A stretch of 64,000 bases of DNA from Amyelois transitella (GCF_032362555.1 NC_083508.1:3377001-3441000); one strand, 5' to 3'; shown: positions 50,601 through 59,866, counted from the stretch's first letter. Notes: a model not told the origin generated them from the letters alone. Numbers and translations: made by a program.

Positions 50601-53600
50601 ATACAATGATTGATAGTGTTAGTCGAAATGATGCGATTATATACAAGTGAATATATTTTGTTGTGAAACAAAATATTGAACACTTTGCAATTATATTGAA
50701 CTTTTATATTTAGAAGGATGGCTATAGTAGTAAGTAAGCCCAACAAAATATTAAATTTTCAAATAAGAATAAAATAACTTACAGTTGATCATTGAATATT
50801 TTTGCCGAAATCGATATGATAATCAATTTCAACCGTTCACTTTGTGACAGCAGCGCTAAGCTTTAATGATAATGTGAATATTAAATGTAGACTAAGTGCA
50901 GGATAATATCACATACAGTCGATTTAAATGGATTTTTCTACATAAAAGACAAGCGCATGTCTATTTGCGTTACATATAAGGTAGTTTAAGGAATTCTAGT
51001 ATAATTTTACAAGGACTTCATAACCATATCATAAAATCAACTGTCTATCTAAGCATAAGCGACGCCGGTGCTAAAACTTTCTGTCGCCATTATTATTATT
51101 CAGCTCAAATGCCATACTAAAGGTACTTTAAAAAATAATAACAAAGCATCGAAGCATATTTTGTTCCACTTTAGATGTTAGATATTCTTGAGAACCTTAA
51201 GGATAACCTCCTCTGGGAAGACGAGCATCTTGATGTACTCGAACTCGTCCAGCCGTGTGAGGATCTCTTTCATGGGCTTGGACTGCGACTTCTTGGCCAT
51301 GGCGCATACGCCGACCACCACCTTCTTGCCGCCGCCATCGCATTGCGGGTCCAACGTGTCGCACAGGTCTAACTCGCCCTGTAAAGAAAACAGAATCACT
51401 TTATCACTCCTGGATTGTAATTAATTAAATTTTTCTTTAAAGACTAACAGCTAAGTACCAAGAAGAAATAGAAATTATTAGAAAGGAGAAAGAACTACTC
51501 TCTGATTTTTTACTACGCGTAGCAAATAATAGCTCTGGCTCATGCTCGTAATAAATTAGGTAGTACCCACTAATTGAATTTTTATTATAAAAAAATTCCT
51601 CAGTTTATGTGATTCAGGAATAAATATGATTTTTTCACGTTTAGGTAGTAATAAAACTTGCAAATTTGTGAGAAATTACTTACAGTTCAAAAATGACAAT
51701 ACAGAGAACTGTTTTGCTAACTAAGAGAGAATAAAGGGGTTAATTCATATCCTCTTTGCGCGAAAAAGCCCTTATGTTCAACAAAAAAACGATGCAAATC
51801 AAGTTCTAACTCAAACTAACTAGTCAATAAAATCTACCTTGTGGAATTTTTCCATACACGAAAAAAGATCATAATACCTACCTCAGTATTAGTACACAAT
51901 CATATCGGAAATGACAATACATATTTTAGTTGACACATTCAATTCACATGCTGCTATATGAAAAAAGTTAAAAATCATTATCATTAAGTGTTGTGCACCT
52001 TTCTGAAATAGCTGATAAAATATCAATGGCTAAGAAATATGTAACTCTTAATTTTCATCAAATGATTGAAATTATTTACGGGGTTTCAATTGCTTTATTA
52101 GACAAATATGTATACTTAGTGTTCAATATTCGTCTGTGGTATTGACTTTGTTTTACTTTTGCTCATAGAATTTAGCTATAAGTGTGCCATAATGGGTTTG
52201 GTCTATTATCAAAATTAACTTTTTTTTTTCATAAATAATTTTTCACACTGCCTGATGCCTCCTACTTTGTTTGCATGGCTGAACCATTAGTCTAATGTGT
52301 CTTTCTATACATCCTTTAGTTTAGCTGGACTATCATGGTGCTGCATAATGTGTTCTTATTTTCAATATCATTTAAAGCCTTAATATTGCAAATGGTTAAT
52401 AGCCATATAACAAGAAAAGCTTCAATCAAATCAATCCAGTAGTTTCAGAAATTAGTGTGTACAAACAGACCAGTTTATTTTTCAAATTCTTACTCTACTA
52501 CTGTTCCTTCATTGAACAATTTTGTTTTTATGTACTATATATTTTGAATATACAGATTTTTTTAACTGTTTTATTATATGTGTGGCCTATAAATAAGTGG
52601 TAACTTCATGCAAAAGGATAAAAAAAGGATGTTTTTTTCCATTTATGTGTGAATTGTATAAGTGACTTAAAGACTAAACCATCAAATGAGGATACCTTAA
52701 AAGCCACCAGCAGAAAAACTGAAAAAAATTATATACTACTGATTTAATATTTACTATTAAACAGTTGGCTCAAATATTTATTGTTACACAAAGTATTTAA
52801 CTTATAACTTCTTGCATATATTTCTTTTCTATTACTTACTAATTTTGGTACCTATATTGATAGTAAATTAGTTGTATCTTATCACCAATACAATCTAAAT
52901 GATAATGTCAACTATACAAAAACAGTGATGGCAATCTTTTTAAAAGGTGTTAATGATATTTACTAAAAGCCATAGACCAAAAAAAATAATAACCTTCAGT
53001 TATGTAAGGTATATATTATCAACATAGTAATATGCAGAAGAATGTAAAAGAAAAAAAAATTAAAGACTATAGCAAAAGGTTGTTTAACTGAGTTGTGTGA
53101 ATGATGTATAAATTGTGTAATAAAATTCCAAATGGCAGTAAAAAGAAACATATTCAAAATGTGCACAAAGCTCACATCAGGTAAACAATCATCACAGTAA
53201 CAGAACTCATCATCATTGAGCTCCTTCTTTTTTTTCCGCCAGCGCTTCAGACGCCACCAGTCTTTGAGCCACTGCCACTCCATCCACGCACTATCTACTA
53301 TCACTTATGTTGTGATCACTGAATTCTTATTACTGACAGAGACAGCCTTGTAAGCGATTGGTTGACACACCAATACACTTGATAACCAAGATAAACTTGA
53401 CATAAATTAACATATTACATTACCTCACTTGTCATTGTACAGTACACACATTCAGTTTTATATAATCTATGAGCAATGAATATATCTGTATTGTGTAAAT
53501 ATAATTATGTATACAAAATGGGAGCAAGTGCCACAGTGAATACTCAAATGAAAGTAAGCTATAAATCCAGTGAATAACAAAAGCTTTGTTAGCTGTGAGC

Positions 53601-53987
53601 AAATATTTAAGTGGTGTTAGACAATGTTTGTCATCCTCTAAGATTAATGTAACCTTGGATTTATTTTAAGACTGTTCTTTGATTTATAAATAGTGTTCTA
53701 TCCCATTTAGTTACACCAACTTATGTAAATAGTAAAAACGAAATATTACGACGTATGTAAAAAATAAATAGTTCAATGGCCTTGTCTTTGTTTTCAATCA
53801 AGAGTACCCATACAACGACTTCACGTCTCACTTTGAACAATTAATATATTTTAACTAATCAATACGCTGCGGAACTTACCGGCGACCTTATGGGTACAAG
53901 GTTGCCGTCGTCTCCGACGTAAAATTGTGGTTGACGAGATGCTTGCCGTAATCCTTGATACCCATGCTCTAGCTCAGTGTATGACAT
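26698..53987 (-). CDS. PPIP5K: PPIP5K/Vip1, inositol pyrophosphate kinase-phosphatase
   Basis: Makes and breaks inositol pyrophosphates (InsP6/InsP7 1-kinase plus phosphatase-like domain); the fly orthologue is l(1)G0196. Coding exons, minus strand: 53987-53880, 51378-51196, 49981-49841, 49762-49672, 49259-49105, 48956-48869, 48560-48356, 46235-45954, 45748-45560, 45075-44990, 43075-42938, 42433-42202, 41421-41213, 40593-40367, 39906-39770, 39127-39013, 38542-38415, 37879-37765, 37061-36984, 36267-36182, 35613-35511, 35104-35023, 32215-31910, 31582-31409, 31188-31059, 29611-29388, 27613-27510, 27240-26698. All phases join; 4659 nt, 1552 aa. The ATP-grasp kinase occupies about residues 55-380 ([58 protein letters not shown]). 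The histidine-phosphatase domain follows, with RHGDRTP at about 400-406. The C-terminal tail keeps [14 protein letters not shown] and [14 protein letters not shown]. Donors after 51196, 49105, 35511 and 31409 are weak (GTTCTC, GTCTAG, GTCCGC, GTTTGT). Confidence 0.96.
27614..31058. other. PPIP5K: PPIP5K introns around exon 29611-29388
   Basis: 27614-29387 contains a minus-orientation 260-bp-family retroposon at 28507-28697 and otherwise no recognisable feature; the plus-strand open frames at 27379-28151 are AT-rich and match nothing I know. 29612-31058 shows nothing. The small intron 27241-27509 is also empty. Confidence 0.5.
32216..35022. other. PPIP5K: PPIP5K intron with CpG-rich flank and a local direct repeat
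   Basis: 32216-32460 is GC/CpG-richer than the rest and includes a minus-strand open frame whose possible splice phases do not fit the neighbouring exons. 33435-33515 and 33780-33860 share segments such as CATCCCTTAATCCCTCCACC and GGGCACT, a diverged direct repeat of unknown family. The remainder is plain AT-rich intron. Confidence 0.45.
35189..35490. repeat. Inverted pair of 260-bp-family retroposons beside a PPIP5K exon
   Basis: 35189-35405 is a minus-orientation copy, from TCACGTCTATATCCCTTGCG to GACATCCATGGGAAAGAGAT. 35425-35490 is the tail of a plus-orientation copy (GGCTCTGTCTACCCTGCAAG). The pair ends about 20 bp from the donor of exon 35613-35511 and can fold into a stem over the shared tail. 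Confidence 0.75.
35625..35815 (+). repeat. Retroelement copy abutting the acceptor of exon 35613-35511
   Basis: Runs from CACTACATAGTATAAAACAA to GCGAAAGGCGGGTCGCTAGT. A highly similar copy lies in opposite orientation at 48160-48352. It begins about 13 bp upstream (in transcription) of the splice acceptor, so it supplies that intron's 3' end. Confidence 0.75.
35858..36440. repeat. Two partial 260-bp-family retroposons flanking exon 36267-36182
   Basis: 35858-36004 (plus) runs from TTCTTTAAGGCGATGGGCTA to the tail GGGATAAAGACGTG. 36295-36436 (minus) contains CCAACAGTCTTGGAAAGACT. They lie in opposite orientation on the two sides of the 86-nt exon. Confidence 0.7.
36460..36700 (-). repeat. 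tRNA-derived SINE with B box
   Basis: On the minus strand a head region contains GGGTTCGATCCCCG (B box/T arm) near 36600-36570. A long T-rich segment follows, resembling the head at 2104-2040. Boundaries are approximate. Confidence 0.45.
36880..36972. repeat. ATGTATGG-type microsatellite beside a PPIP5K donor
   Basis: Imperfect repeats of GGATGTATGTAT with ATATAT interruptions, ending about 12 bp from the donor of exon 37061-36984. Confidence 0.85.
37310..37740 (+). repeat. 260-bp-family retroposon followed by a second retroelement tail
   Basis: 37310-37500 is a plus-orientation copy (CCGTGTGGTTTCCGGCACTT to GGCCTTTTACTCTTTG). 37510-37740 is a different repeat (AAAATTCTCGTGTCACAATG to AGCCCGGTCAGCTAGTATAT). 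The second ends about 25 bp beyond the donor of exon 37879-37765. Confidence 0.65.
38100..38380. repeat. Retroposon plus a nest of perfect palindromes
   Basis: 38100-38270 is a minus-orientation 260-bp-family copy. It fuses into a palindrome, 17-bp arms at 38255-38271 and 38274-38290, where the retroposon end is mirrored. A second palindrome follows at about 38300-38349, around GTGATGTTTAAA / TTTAAACATCAC. A direct partial copy of its left half then occupies 38350-38379. The exon donor at 38414 is immediately downstream. Confidence 0.8.
40007..40043. repeat. Perfect 14-bp-arm hairpin
   Basis: ATATAAACCAGTTC at 40007-40020 and its exact reverse complement at 40030-40043 surround a 9-nt loop, in the intron between exons 40593-40367 and 39906-39770. 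The surrounding 39907-40366 has nothing else. Confidence 0.8.
40640..41085. repeat. Retroelement tail and partial 260-bp-family retroposon
   Basis: 40640-40915 is a plus-orientation copy of the repeat seen reversed at 283-475 (CTGTGCCCGCAACTTCGTCC to TTTTATAATATTAGTATAGA). 40916-41085 is a diverged minus-orientation 260-bp-family copy. Both lie in the intron between exons 41421-41213 and 40593-40367. Confidence 0.65.
41706..42010 (-). pseudogene. Two decayed copies of PPIP5K exon 42433-42202
   Basis: 41706-41815 and 41868-42010 both align with the 3' half of the functional exon: shared text includes ATCCATTTGTGTTAGCAGA, GCACCTT.GAAGAATCAC and CCCTTAGCAAAGGCCGC. Both copies end in the same flank (CCCTCCATCTAGTGTTACTT). 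Each has substitutions and small indels that break the frame. They lie immediately downstream of the true exon in transcription order, the layout expected from old tandem duplication. Confidence 0.8.
42434..42937. other. PPIP5K intron, nothing recognised
   Basis: AT-rich intron with no repeat or exon that I can identify. Confidence 0.4.
43494..43531. repeat. Small hairpin next to a foldback element
   Basis: AGTTTTTAAATCTT at 43494-43507 pairs perfectly with 43518-43531 across a 10-nt loop. It sits just left of the larger palindrome at 43548-43680. Confidence 0.75.
43548..43680. mobile_element. About 130-bp snapback (foldback) element
   Basis: Two arms of about 60 nt are near-complementary. 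The left arm opens ATGGCACGCGCAACGCCGTT and the right arm closes AACGGCGTCGCGCGTGCCAT. Inner parts CTATCGC..CGCGTTATAATAAAACG and CGTAATAATAAAACGCG..GCGATAG also pair. Its GC content stands out from the AT-rich intron. There is no coding capacity. Confidence 0.75.
43681..44989. other. PPIP5K: PPIP5K intron with one retroposon
   Basis: 44325-44490 is a plus-orientation 260-bp-family copy (GATGGGCTAGCAACCTGTCA to CCCCGCAAGGGATAGAGGTG). The rest is unassigned. Confidence 0.5.
45429..45497 (-). pseudogene. Internally deleted copy of PPIP5K exon 45748-45560
   Basis: Matches the donor side of the functional exon (CACTCACATC.CCAGCAC), then skips to a second matching block (GGTCGGCGTGCCTCG.GTGGA and TCGGCCAGTAG). 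It lies about 60 bp beyond the donor of the real exon in transcription order. It keeps a GT donor-like end but has lost most of the coding interior. Confidence 0.75.
46262..46455 (+). repeat. RTE-type LINE 3' end
   Basis: Matches 13300-13465 and 1090-1280 (TACCCGAAACCGCCGAGC to GAGGCGTGATTTTATGTATG) and ends at the same base. Confidence 0.8.
46452..46857 (+). repeat. Tandem duplication of a 199-bp retroelement tail
   Basis: Two head-to-tail copies start at 46452 and 46651 (GTACTAGAGGCCGCCCGCGA). I see only two differences: CTTCG versus CTTTG, and GGTTCAG versus GGTATAG. They belong to the 'GACTTCGTCCGC' repeat tails found throughout the window. 46860-48159 is plain intron. Confidence 0.9.
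48160..48352 (-). repeat. Retroelement copy abutting the donor of exon 48560-48356
   Basis: Reverse-orientation partner of 35625-35815 and very similar to it: CTTCCTCTTGAATCACTCTA and GCGACTTTGTTTTATACTAT are shared after reversal. It starts only a few bases after the exon donor. A short 260-bp-family tail lies on the other side of the exon at 48628-48690. Confidence 0.75.
49982..51195. other. PPIP5K intron, nothing recognised
   Basis: AT-rich intron upstream of the exon that starts [11 protein letters not shown]; no repeat or exon identified. Confidence 0.4.
51379..53175. other. PPIP5K intron between alternative first exon and exon 2
   Basis: AT-rich. A short fragment at about 52435-52485 (AATCCAGTAGTTTCAGAAAT) belongs to the retroelement-tail family. 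Nothing else. Confidence 0.4.
53176..53304 (-). CDS. PPIP5K: Alternative first coding exon of PPIP5K
   Basis: An ATG at 53304 opens 43 codons ending at a good donor (GAT|GTGAGC at 53176), in phase 0. It joins the 51378 exon exactly as the 53987-53880 exon does. The peptide is rich in W, K and R, then acidic and Cys-rich: [20 protein letters not shown], then CYCDDCLPD. It cannot be an internal cassette behind exon 1, because the only nearby acceptor puts a stop in phase 0. It would give an isoform with a basic-aromatic N-terminus instead of [15 protein letters not shown]. This is inference from open frame, phase and donor. Confidence 0.6.
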
Positions 53988-55337
53988 TACCTATGTTTGT
54001 AGAAAATTTTGATTTTGCATTCATCTAAATAATTCATACACAATATAAAATGACAAGTTTTTCAATCAAAGGTTTCATTTGGTATATTTCCAACAATTTA
54101 TAAGATTATTTTGTTTGTTTTAGCGAAATGTTTTAGATGATTTTGCCGATAGACAACGATCAGTCGGTGAAAGATGGACTTCATTGACATTGACAGCAAC
54201 ACATATGTCATAATTGCTGTCATCAGCGGTACAATTAACGGGGCTTTTTTTTTAAAACGTGTTTTTACGCAGAGTACGCAATAAAAAAATCCTCAATTGG
54301 TCAGATCCTCAGTCTAATAAAAGGCTTGTAAACTCTTTCTTAGCCGCGGTTCCCCAGGCCTAACACCTAGCCTGGCGGAAGATCTTCCCATTGTGGCGGT
54401 CGAGCCCGAATCATCGCTCCCGCTACAAACTTTTAATATTACTGCAGTGTGGTTCCCGGCACCAATAGAAAAAGAATAGGACCACTCCATCTCGCTCCCA
54501 TGGATGTCGTAAAAGGCGACTGAGGAGTAGGCTTATAAACTTGGGATTCTTCTTTTAGGCGATGGGCTAGCAACCTATTACTATTTGAATCTCAATTCTA
54601 CCTTAAAGCCAAATAGCTGAACGTAGCCTTTCAGTCTTTTCGAGACTGTTGGCTCTGTCTACCCCGCAAGGGATATAGACGTGATTATATGTATGTAAAC
54701 TCTTTATTGCACTCTAGCTGCGCCTCGGGCTTTACTATCAATTCTGCATATAGCTACCACAGTAAAATTATCAAATGATAAATACCAATGTTTAATATAA
54801 GAAAAGCGACCTTATATCATTTCTTCCATTCAACTTATTTATTGAAATTTTATGTATTAATACCGTTTAATACTGAGCAAATAAACGAAGTTTATTTAAT
54901 GGAGTACTCATTCAACAACCCTTAATATTACACAAAATAAAATAAAAAATCAGGTTCCTACCCATCACATCACTGTTTATGATATACTACAGCCTGGTGG
55001 CAGACAGGCAGCATAGGAGGATATTTACCTTTTTGTACGGAATCCTAAAAAAATTATAAACCAAATTTCCTGAAAAATGTCAATGTCAAAACTGCATTAC
55101 GAGGTCAACGTCAACGTCATAACAACCAAAACTGTCAAATATTATCAACAACTTCTTTGGCCAATTAACCTAACCTTCTAGTACATAATCTAGAATCTTA
55201 TTAATTTATGTGATCGTGGAACGAATTAAGAAAAAAGAAAACAATACAATCAATCAATTGTTTTCATTTTAAATATATACAAATAAAACGAAACAAACGC
55301 ATTTTCCTAGTAATTGTACTGTCCACAGCAATTTAAA
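53988..55337. promoter_or_regulatory. Head-to-head spacer between PPIP5K and TRMT44
   Basis: 1350 bp separate the two divergent start codons. The middle, 54446-54697, is a near full-length plus-orientation 260-bp-family retroposon (GTGTGGTTCCCGGCACCAAT to GTGATTATATGTATGTA). A CTACAAACATAG|GTAATG context just before the PPIP5K ATG could be an acceptor, so a non-coding first exon may lie further upstream. No convincing core promoter element was found. Confidence 0.5.
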
Positions 55338-57624
55338 ATGATTGAGACACATACGACAACTAAAATAACATCTATGTCTATACAATCGTTCTGGAAATCA
55401 ATTCAGATTTTACTTAAGAAACCACATGTAATTAACAAAAGAATATGGGGTTGTAAACAGCTTTTTCAGTGTTTAGGGCGGCCTGTAAACAGACCTTTCA
55501 TGCCCCTTAATTGTATGGACTTTAAAGAAAATAATGACAACTATGTTTCTGGAATTTTAAAAGAATTCCAACTAAAAGAGTGTGATAAATCAGAATCTAC
55601 AGCCAATGATGTCTTAGAAATTATTTTATTAGAGTTATTTCCCAAATCTTATACTTTACAACATGCATTTCAGTTAGTATGCATGAATAAGAATGAAAGT
55701 ATAGTTACATTCTACAATGTCACACCTAATAAATCTAGTCAAACAATATGCCCAGATTTCACTTATTCACTCGAGCTTCAGAATAGTAACCTTGTAATAA
55801 AAAGTGAATGTGGTAAGTCGCTGCATAACAAGATATTTTGGGTTATATCCAGTTATATCTCTACCTTAAAAATACTCCTTGGTAAAATTGATATTTTCAG
55901 ATAATTCTACACAGACATATAAATGGCTCATAAGCAGTTTCCTTTGCCAGTTTGTGAAGTGGGGAGAAGAATGTTTAGGGACACCCAAACACAGTATCTG
56001 TAATGACTCTTTAACTTTAGTTTCAAATGAGAAATACTATCAGAAATACAATGAGCTTAAAATTAAATATGGAAAGGAAATGGTCAAAGTAAGTATTATG
56101 ATATTAATAAATCAGCAGCAAATATAAAATGGAATCTCATATATGTCAAACAGTCAGTTTTTTATCACAAATAGTTAGTACCTATAAGCTTTAATACCAA
56201 AAGTTTTAATGCCAATAAAATTATAATTCTTTGTTTTCTCTATCACACTTCATAAGCTAGAACAACAGTCACTTTATTATTGGAGAAGCAAAAAACAAAT
56301 ATACCATTTGTTATTAATTTACAGATTTGGCCAGAATGTACTGACCCTAACAAATTTGTTTACGAAGATGTAGCTATAGCTACATATTTGTTGGTACTAT
56401 GGGAAAAAGTAGAATCAAAAAAATCTTTTGTTGATTTGGGATGTGGAAACGGGTTATTAGTCAATATTTTAACTAAAGAGGGACACACTGGTGTAGGCAT
56501 TGATGTTAGGAAAAGACAAATCTGGGATTTATACTCCAAAGATGTGATACTACAGGTAAGAATTTAAGATTAGTGCAATAACAATAAGGTCTTGTGACAT
56601 TACAATACAAAGTTCATACTTTCTATCTACTTTGTATTTCTTATTTCCTCCTGTCTATTGTCATGAGGAAGAAGTTGCATGGACAGAACAAATTAAATGA
56701 AATATTCTTAGTTGTTATACCAAAAAATCCAAAATTGAAAGTTTAAGTAGGAAATCTTTGAATTTTTAGGAAAAGACAATAGTACCATCAGATGCAAACT
56801 TGTTTCCTGAAGTGGATTGGATAATTGGCAATCATTCTGACGAACTCACCCCATGGATTCCTGTCATAGCAGCGAGGAGTTCCTACAAATGCAATTTTTT
56901 TCTTCTGCCATGCTGTGCTTACAACTTTGATGGCACCAAGTACCAACGTAGAGATTCTTCTAAAAGCCAATATACAGAATATTTAGAGTATATCAAACAT
57001 CTGTGTGAGACATGCGGCTTCATAACTCACACAGACAGGCTAAAAATTCCAAGTACCAAAAGAATTTGTTTTGTTGGACGAGGAAGAACTCATGGTGAAA
57101 AGGATTATACAATGTATTGTAGGAATATGACACATTTGATACAAACAGAAACACATACATATAGTGATGAACAGTCATGGGTCAAAGATTTCAAGCCAAG
57201 AGATGCTGTAGAAAGAGTGAGAAATTGCACTCAAATAGATAAATCTGTAATAGAATCCATTGTAGACAGTGTTACCAATTATTTACTTGAAGGTATCAAT
57301 GTTGATGGTGATTGGAGTGCTGGGAAAACTGTAGAAATTTGTGAAATTGTATCACTTCTTCCACATGACAAACTGAAAGCCTTGAAAGCAGAATGTGGTG
57401 GGCTTCAAACACTGCTCAAAAATAATCATCATATTTTCAGAGTGCAAGGTGGAGTTATACAGCTGAGGTACCCAAAAACAGTGGAGGAAGTAAATAAAAA
57501 TCTTAAAATAAATTCTGTAAAAGTACAACAGAAACCATGTTGGTTTTATAACAATCATCCACAAGGTTGTCCACTGACCAGTAGTGATTGTAGTTTTTTA
57601 CACAGAAAATCAGTACAATCCTAA
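55338..57624 (+). CDS. TRMT44: TRMT44/Trm44, tRNA(Ser) Um44 2'-O-methyltransferase
   Basis: SAM-dependent enzyme that 2'-O-methylates U44 of cytosolic tRNA-Ser. Exons 55338-55812, 55901-56088, 56325-56555, 56770-57624; phases agree, 1749 nt, 582 aa. The start at 55338 is the first in-frame ATG of the open frame (MIETHTTTKITSMSIQ). Motifs: KFVYEDVAIATYLLVLWE; the SAM-binding loop DLGCGNG at about 258-264 followed by GVGIDVRKRQIWD; NHSDELTPWIPVIAARSSY at about 319; LPCCAYNFDG; and RLKIPSTKRICFVG. All are diagnostic of the Trm44 family. A C-terminal zinc-finger-like CCCH (CWFYNNHPQGC then CSFLH, from about 555) matches the animal forms. Introns 2 (56089-56324) and 3 (56556-56769) are empty. It faces PEX5 tail to tail. 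Confidence 0.95.
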
Positions 57625-57655
57625 AAAAAATACAAATCATAAAAATAGAATAACA

Positions 57656-57695
57656 TTTATTATTTATATCTTATCACATATATACTTTGAATAAA
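57656..57695. terminator. Interleaved poly(A) signals of TRMT44 and PEX5
   Basis: Plus-strand AATAAA at 57690-57695 serves TRMT44, 66 nt past its stop. Minus-strand AATAAA at 57661-57656 serves PEX5, about 125 nt past its stop. Each signal lies beyond the other in its own direction, so the two mature 3' ends should overlap antisense by at least 40 nt. Confidence 0.7.
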
Positions 57696-57783
57696 TTGCT
57701 TAATATTTACCTGACCCATTCCATTTACATAACAAATATTAAATGCCCATTTATAAAGGAAGATGAATGAATGTTATGTTGTA

Positions 57784-59373
57784 TCATTCGGTCTCAAAAA
57801 ACTTATTTAATTCAGTCAAATTTCTATCATCTACCAACTTGGCAACATCATGTTCTCCCATGAAAGAACAAACCATTCTTAGTGTTGTCCAAATTGTGGA
57901 GGAGCTGTTATCAATAGATGCGTTAGGATGCAAGCTCTTTGATCTATATTGTTGATTTAAGGCCACCAAAAAGTGCTCTGCAGCCTGCCTATGGGCTCCA
58001 AGGTTCATACATGTGATCCCAACATTATATCTGGCCCTGATGAACCCTGGCTCTAACTCTAATGCTTGATGATATGCATCCACAGCTTCTTCAGACCTTT
58101 CACTATTAGCTAATGTTGCACCCAGTCTGTTCCACAGTTTAGCATTATCACTTGCCACCATCAATGCAGTTTTAAAACAATCCACAGCTTTATCATACTC
58201 TTGATTAATGTTGAATAACACTCCCAATGCATTCTGTACATCTGGATCAATTACTGATGGATTCAACTGAGCAGCCTTTAAATATAGAGATTTCACATGT
58301 GCCTCCAATGCTTTTAAATCTAGTTTTTTAGGATCAATGTCTTGTGGATACAGATCACTATATTTGGGGCTAGCTTTTAACCAGTCTAATAATGAAATGT
58401 ATGCTAATTTAGGCATATTTTCATTTGTATATGCTGCTGCCAGAGTAATATAACCTTCTAATTGTCTTGGATCTATTTCTAAAGACTTTTTTAAAGCTAC
58501 TATAGCAGCTGGATCCTGTTCATTCTCCGCCTGGGTGGTGCCCAACAAGAACCAAGCTTCAGCAGAGTCAGGCATCTGCTGAGCCGCTGCCTCAAAACAC
58601 AGAACCGCCCCTGGGACATCTCCCATTTTTAGTTTCTCCTTGCCCAGTTCTAGAGCACTTTTATTTTCTAACATCACATTACCTTCATTAAATTCATATT
58701 CTTTAGGAATACCATTTGCTGTTTCTGTGTCCCAGTAGTCTGTTACATCACTTAGTTTTGCCCATTCATCTTTATATTTTTCAGCCATTTCATCCAATAT
58801 TTCTTCTCTGCTCGCTTTCCTTTGTTCACCTTCAATATTATCACTTAAATTTAATTCACCAGCACTTATTTTCTTCATAAACGACATAAATTGATTGTAT
58901 GCTAATTCATCATCATCTTTCACACTATCCACATACTCCTTAGCTTTAGCTTGCACATTGTCATTAGTTGTCTCCAATTCATCCAAATATTGAATTTGTA
59001 CCCCAGGCTGTTGACGAACCAGTGGTTGTTGTGGCATAAAAAATGTTCTCATCATAGCTTGAGGAGGCATAAAAGAAGTAGAAGGCCCTGGTGCCCAAGG
59101 AATATGCCTCTGACTGTTTGTCATTGGTACCTGGATTGGTCGATGTATTGGTGCATTTTTGTTTACATTATCCAACTCTGGAATGTTATTAAGAAGCTTA
59201 TTCATATTGAACGTTTGAGGCACTTGTGAGTTTTGGCCCATAAATTCTTGAACAAATTTATCAGCTTGCGATACTGGATGCTGAATAGAAGCATCTCGAC
59301 TCACGATATTGGACAATTGAACTAATGAATTATTTCCACCGCAATCACCGCCAACAAGTTTATTTAGAGACAT
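57784..59373 (-). CDS. PEX5: PEX5, peroxisomal PTS1 import receptor (single exon)
   Basis: Cycling receptor that binds SKL-type C-terminal signals of matrix proteins through its TPR domain and carries them into peroxisomes. One open frame of 529 aa from ATG 59373. The start gives MSLNKLVGGDC with the conserved Cys at position 11, the residue mono-ubiquitinated for receptor recycling. The N-terminal half is low complexity with an FVQEF motif at 40-44, in the position of the PEX14-binding WxxxF/Y motifs (F replaces W). The C-terminal half, about 225-510, carries the TPR repeats, including AWFLLGTTQAENEQDPAAIV, NALGVLFNINQEYDKAVDCF, LWNRLGATLANSERSEEAVD and ARYNVGITCMNLGAHRQAAE. It is shorter than human PEX5 (602-639 aa). 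Absence of introns is unusual beside its intron-rich neighbours. Confidence 0.96.
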   Translation of the reverse strand: MSLNKLVGGDCGGNNSLVQLSNIVSRDASIQHPVSQADKFVQEFMGQNSQVPQTFNMNKLLNNIPELDNVNKNAPIHRPIQVPMTNSQRHIPWAPGPSTSFMPPQAMMRTFFMPQQPLVRQQPGVQIQYLDELETTNDNVQAKAKEYVDSVKDDDELAYNQFMSFMKKISAGELNLSDNIEGEQRKASREEILDEMAEKYKDEWAKLSDVTDYWDTETANGIPKEYEFNEGNVMLENKSALELGKEKLKMGDVPGAVLCFEAAAQQMPDSAEAWFLLGTTQAENEQDPAAIVALKKSLEIDPRQLEGYITLAAAYTNENMPKLAYISLLDWLKASPKYSDLYPQDIDPKKLDLKALEAHVKSLYLKAAQLNPSVIDPDVQNALGVLFNINQEYDKAVDCFKTALMVASDNAKLWNRLGATLANSERSEEAVDAYHQALELEPGFIRARYNVGITCMNLGAHRQAAEHFLVALNQQYRSKSLHPNASIDNSSSTIWTTLRMVCSFMGEHDVAKLVDDRNLTELNKFFETE

Positions 59374-59866
59374 TTTAGTAGCGTTTTATTCTCTTTATTA
59401 TTTGAACACTGTTTGTCCGTCGAATTACTAAAACAATAGCCTCCAGATTTATCAACAATTTAAATTTATTATGATTAGATAGATGTTCTGCTAAGTTCAA
59501 AGTTCGTTCTGTATTAGTGTAATGAAGAACGAAGTACGATTACATAGATATTCCGTAGTCCGTGGAAGTCGTGTATGTTTTCTTTAAGTACCTACCTACC
59601 TTACCTACACTACACCTACCTACAAATCAAAACAATTTCAAGATCATCAAATGCCACTGCCACTGACATTGGCACTTGGCAGATACATTTTCTCTACAAT
59701 TATTATTATGAAAAGGTAGAACCAAAGGAAGAATAGTGACTCTTAGTTGGGGCATAAAAGTCGCGAAGTCTATAATGGCATTCATGGAAATTATTCATCT
59801 TTTTACACTTTTTTGCGGTCATAAATAATAGAAATACAATGAAATAATTACTCAGGTTTCTTGCCG
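59374..59866. other. PEX5 upstream region
   Basis: Presumed PEX5 promoter and 5' UTR. A short repetition of CTACCTACC occurs at 59590-59625. No core element was identified. Confidence 0.4.
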
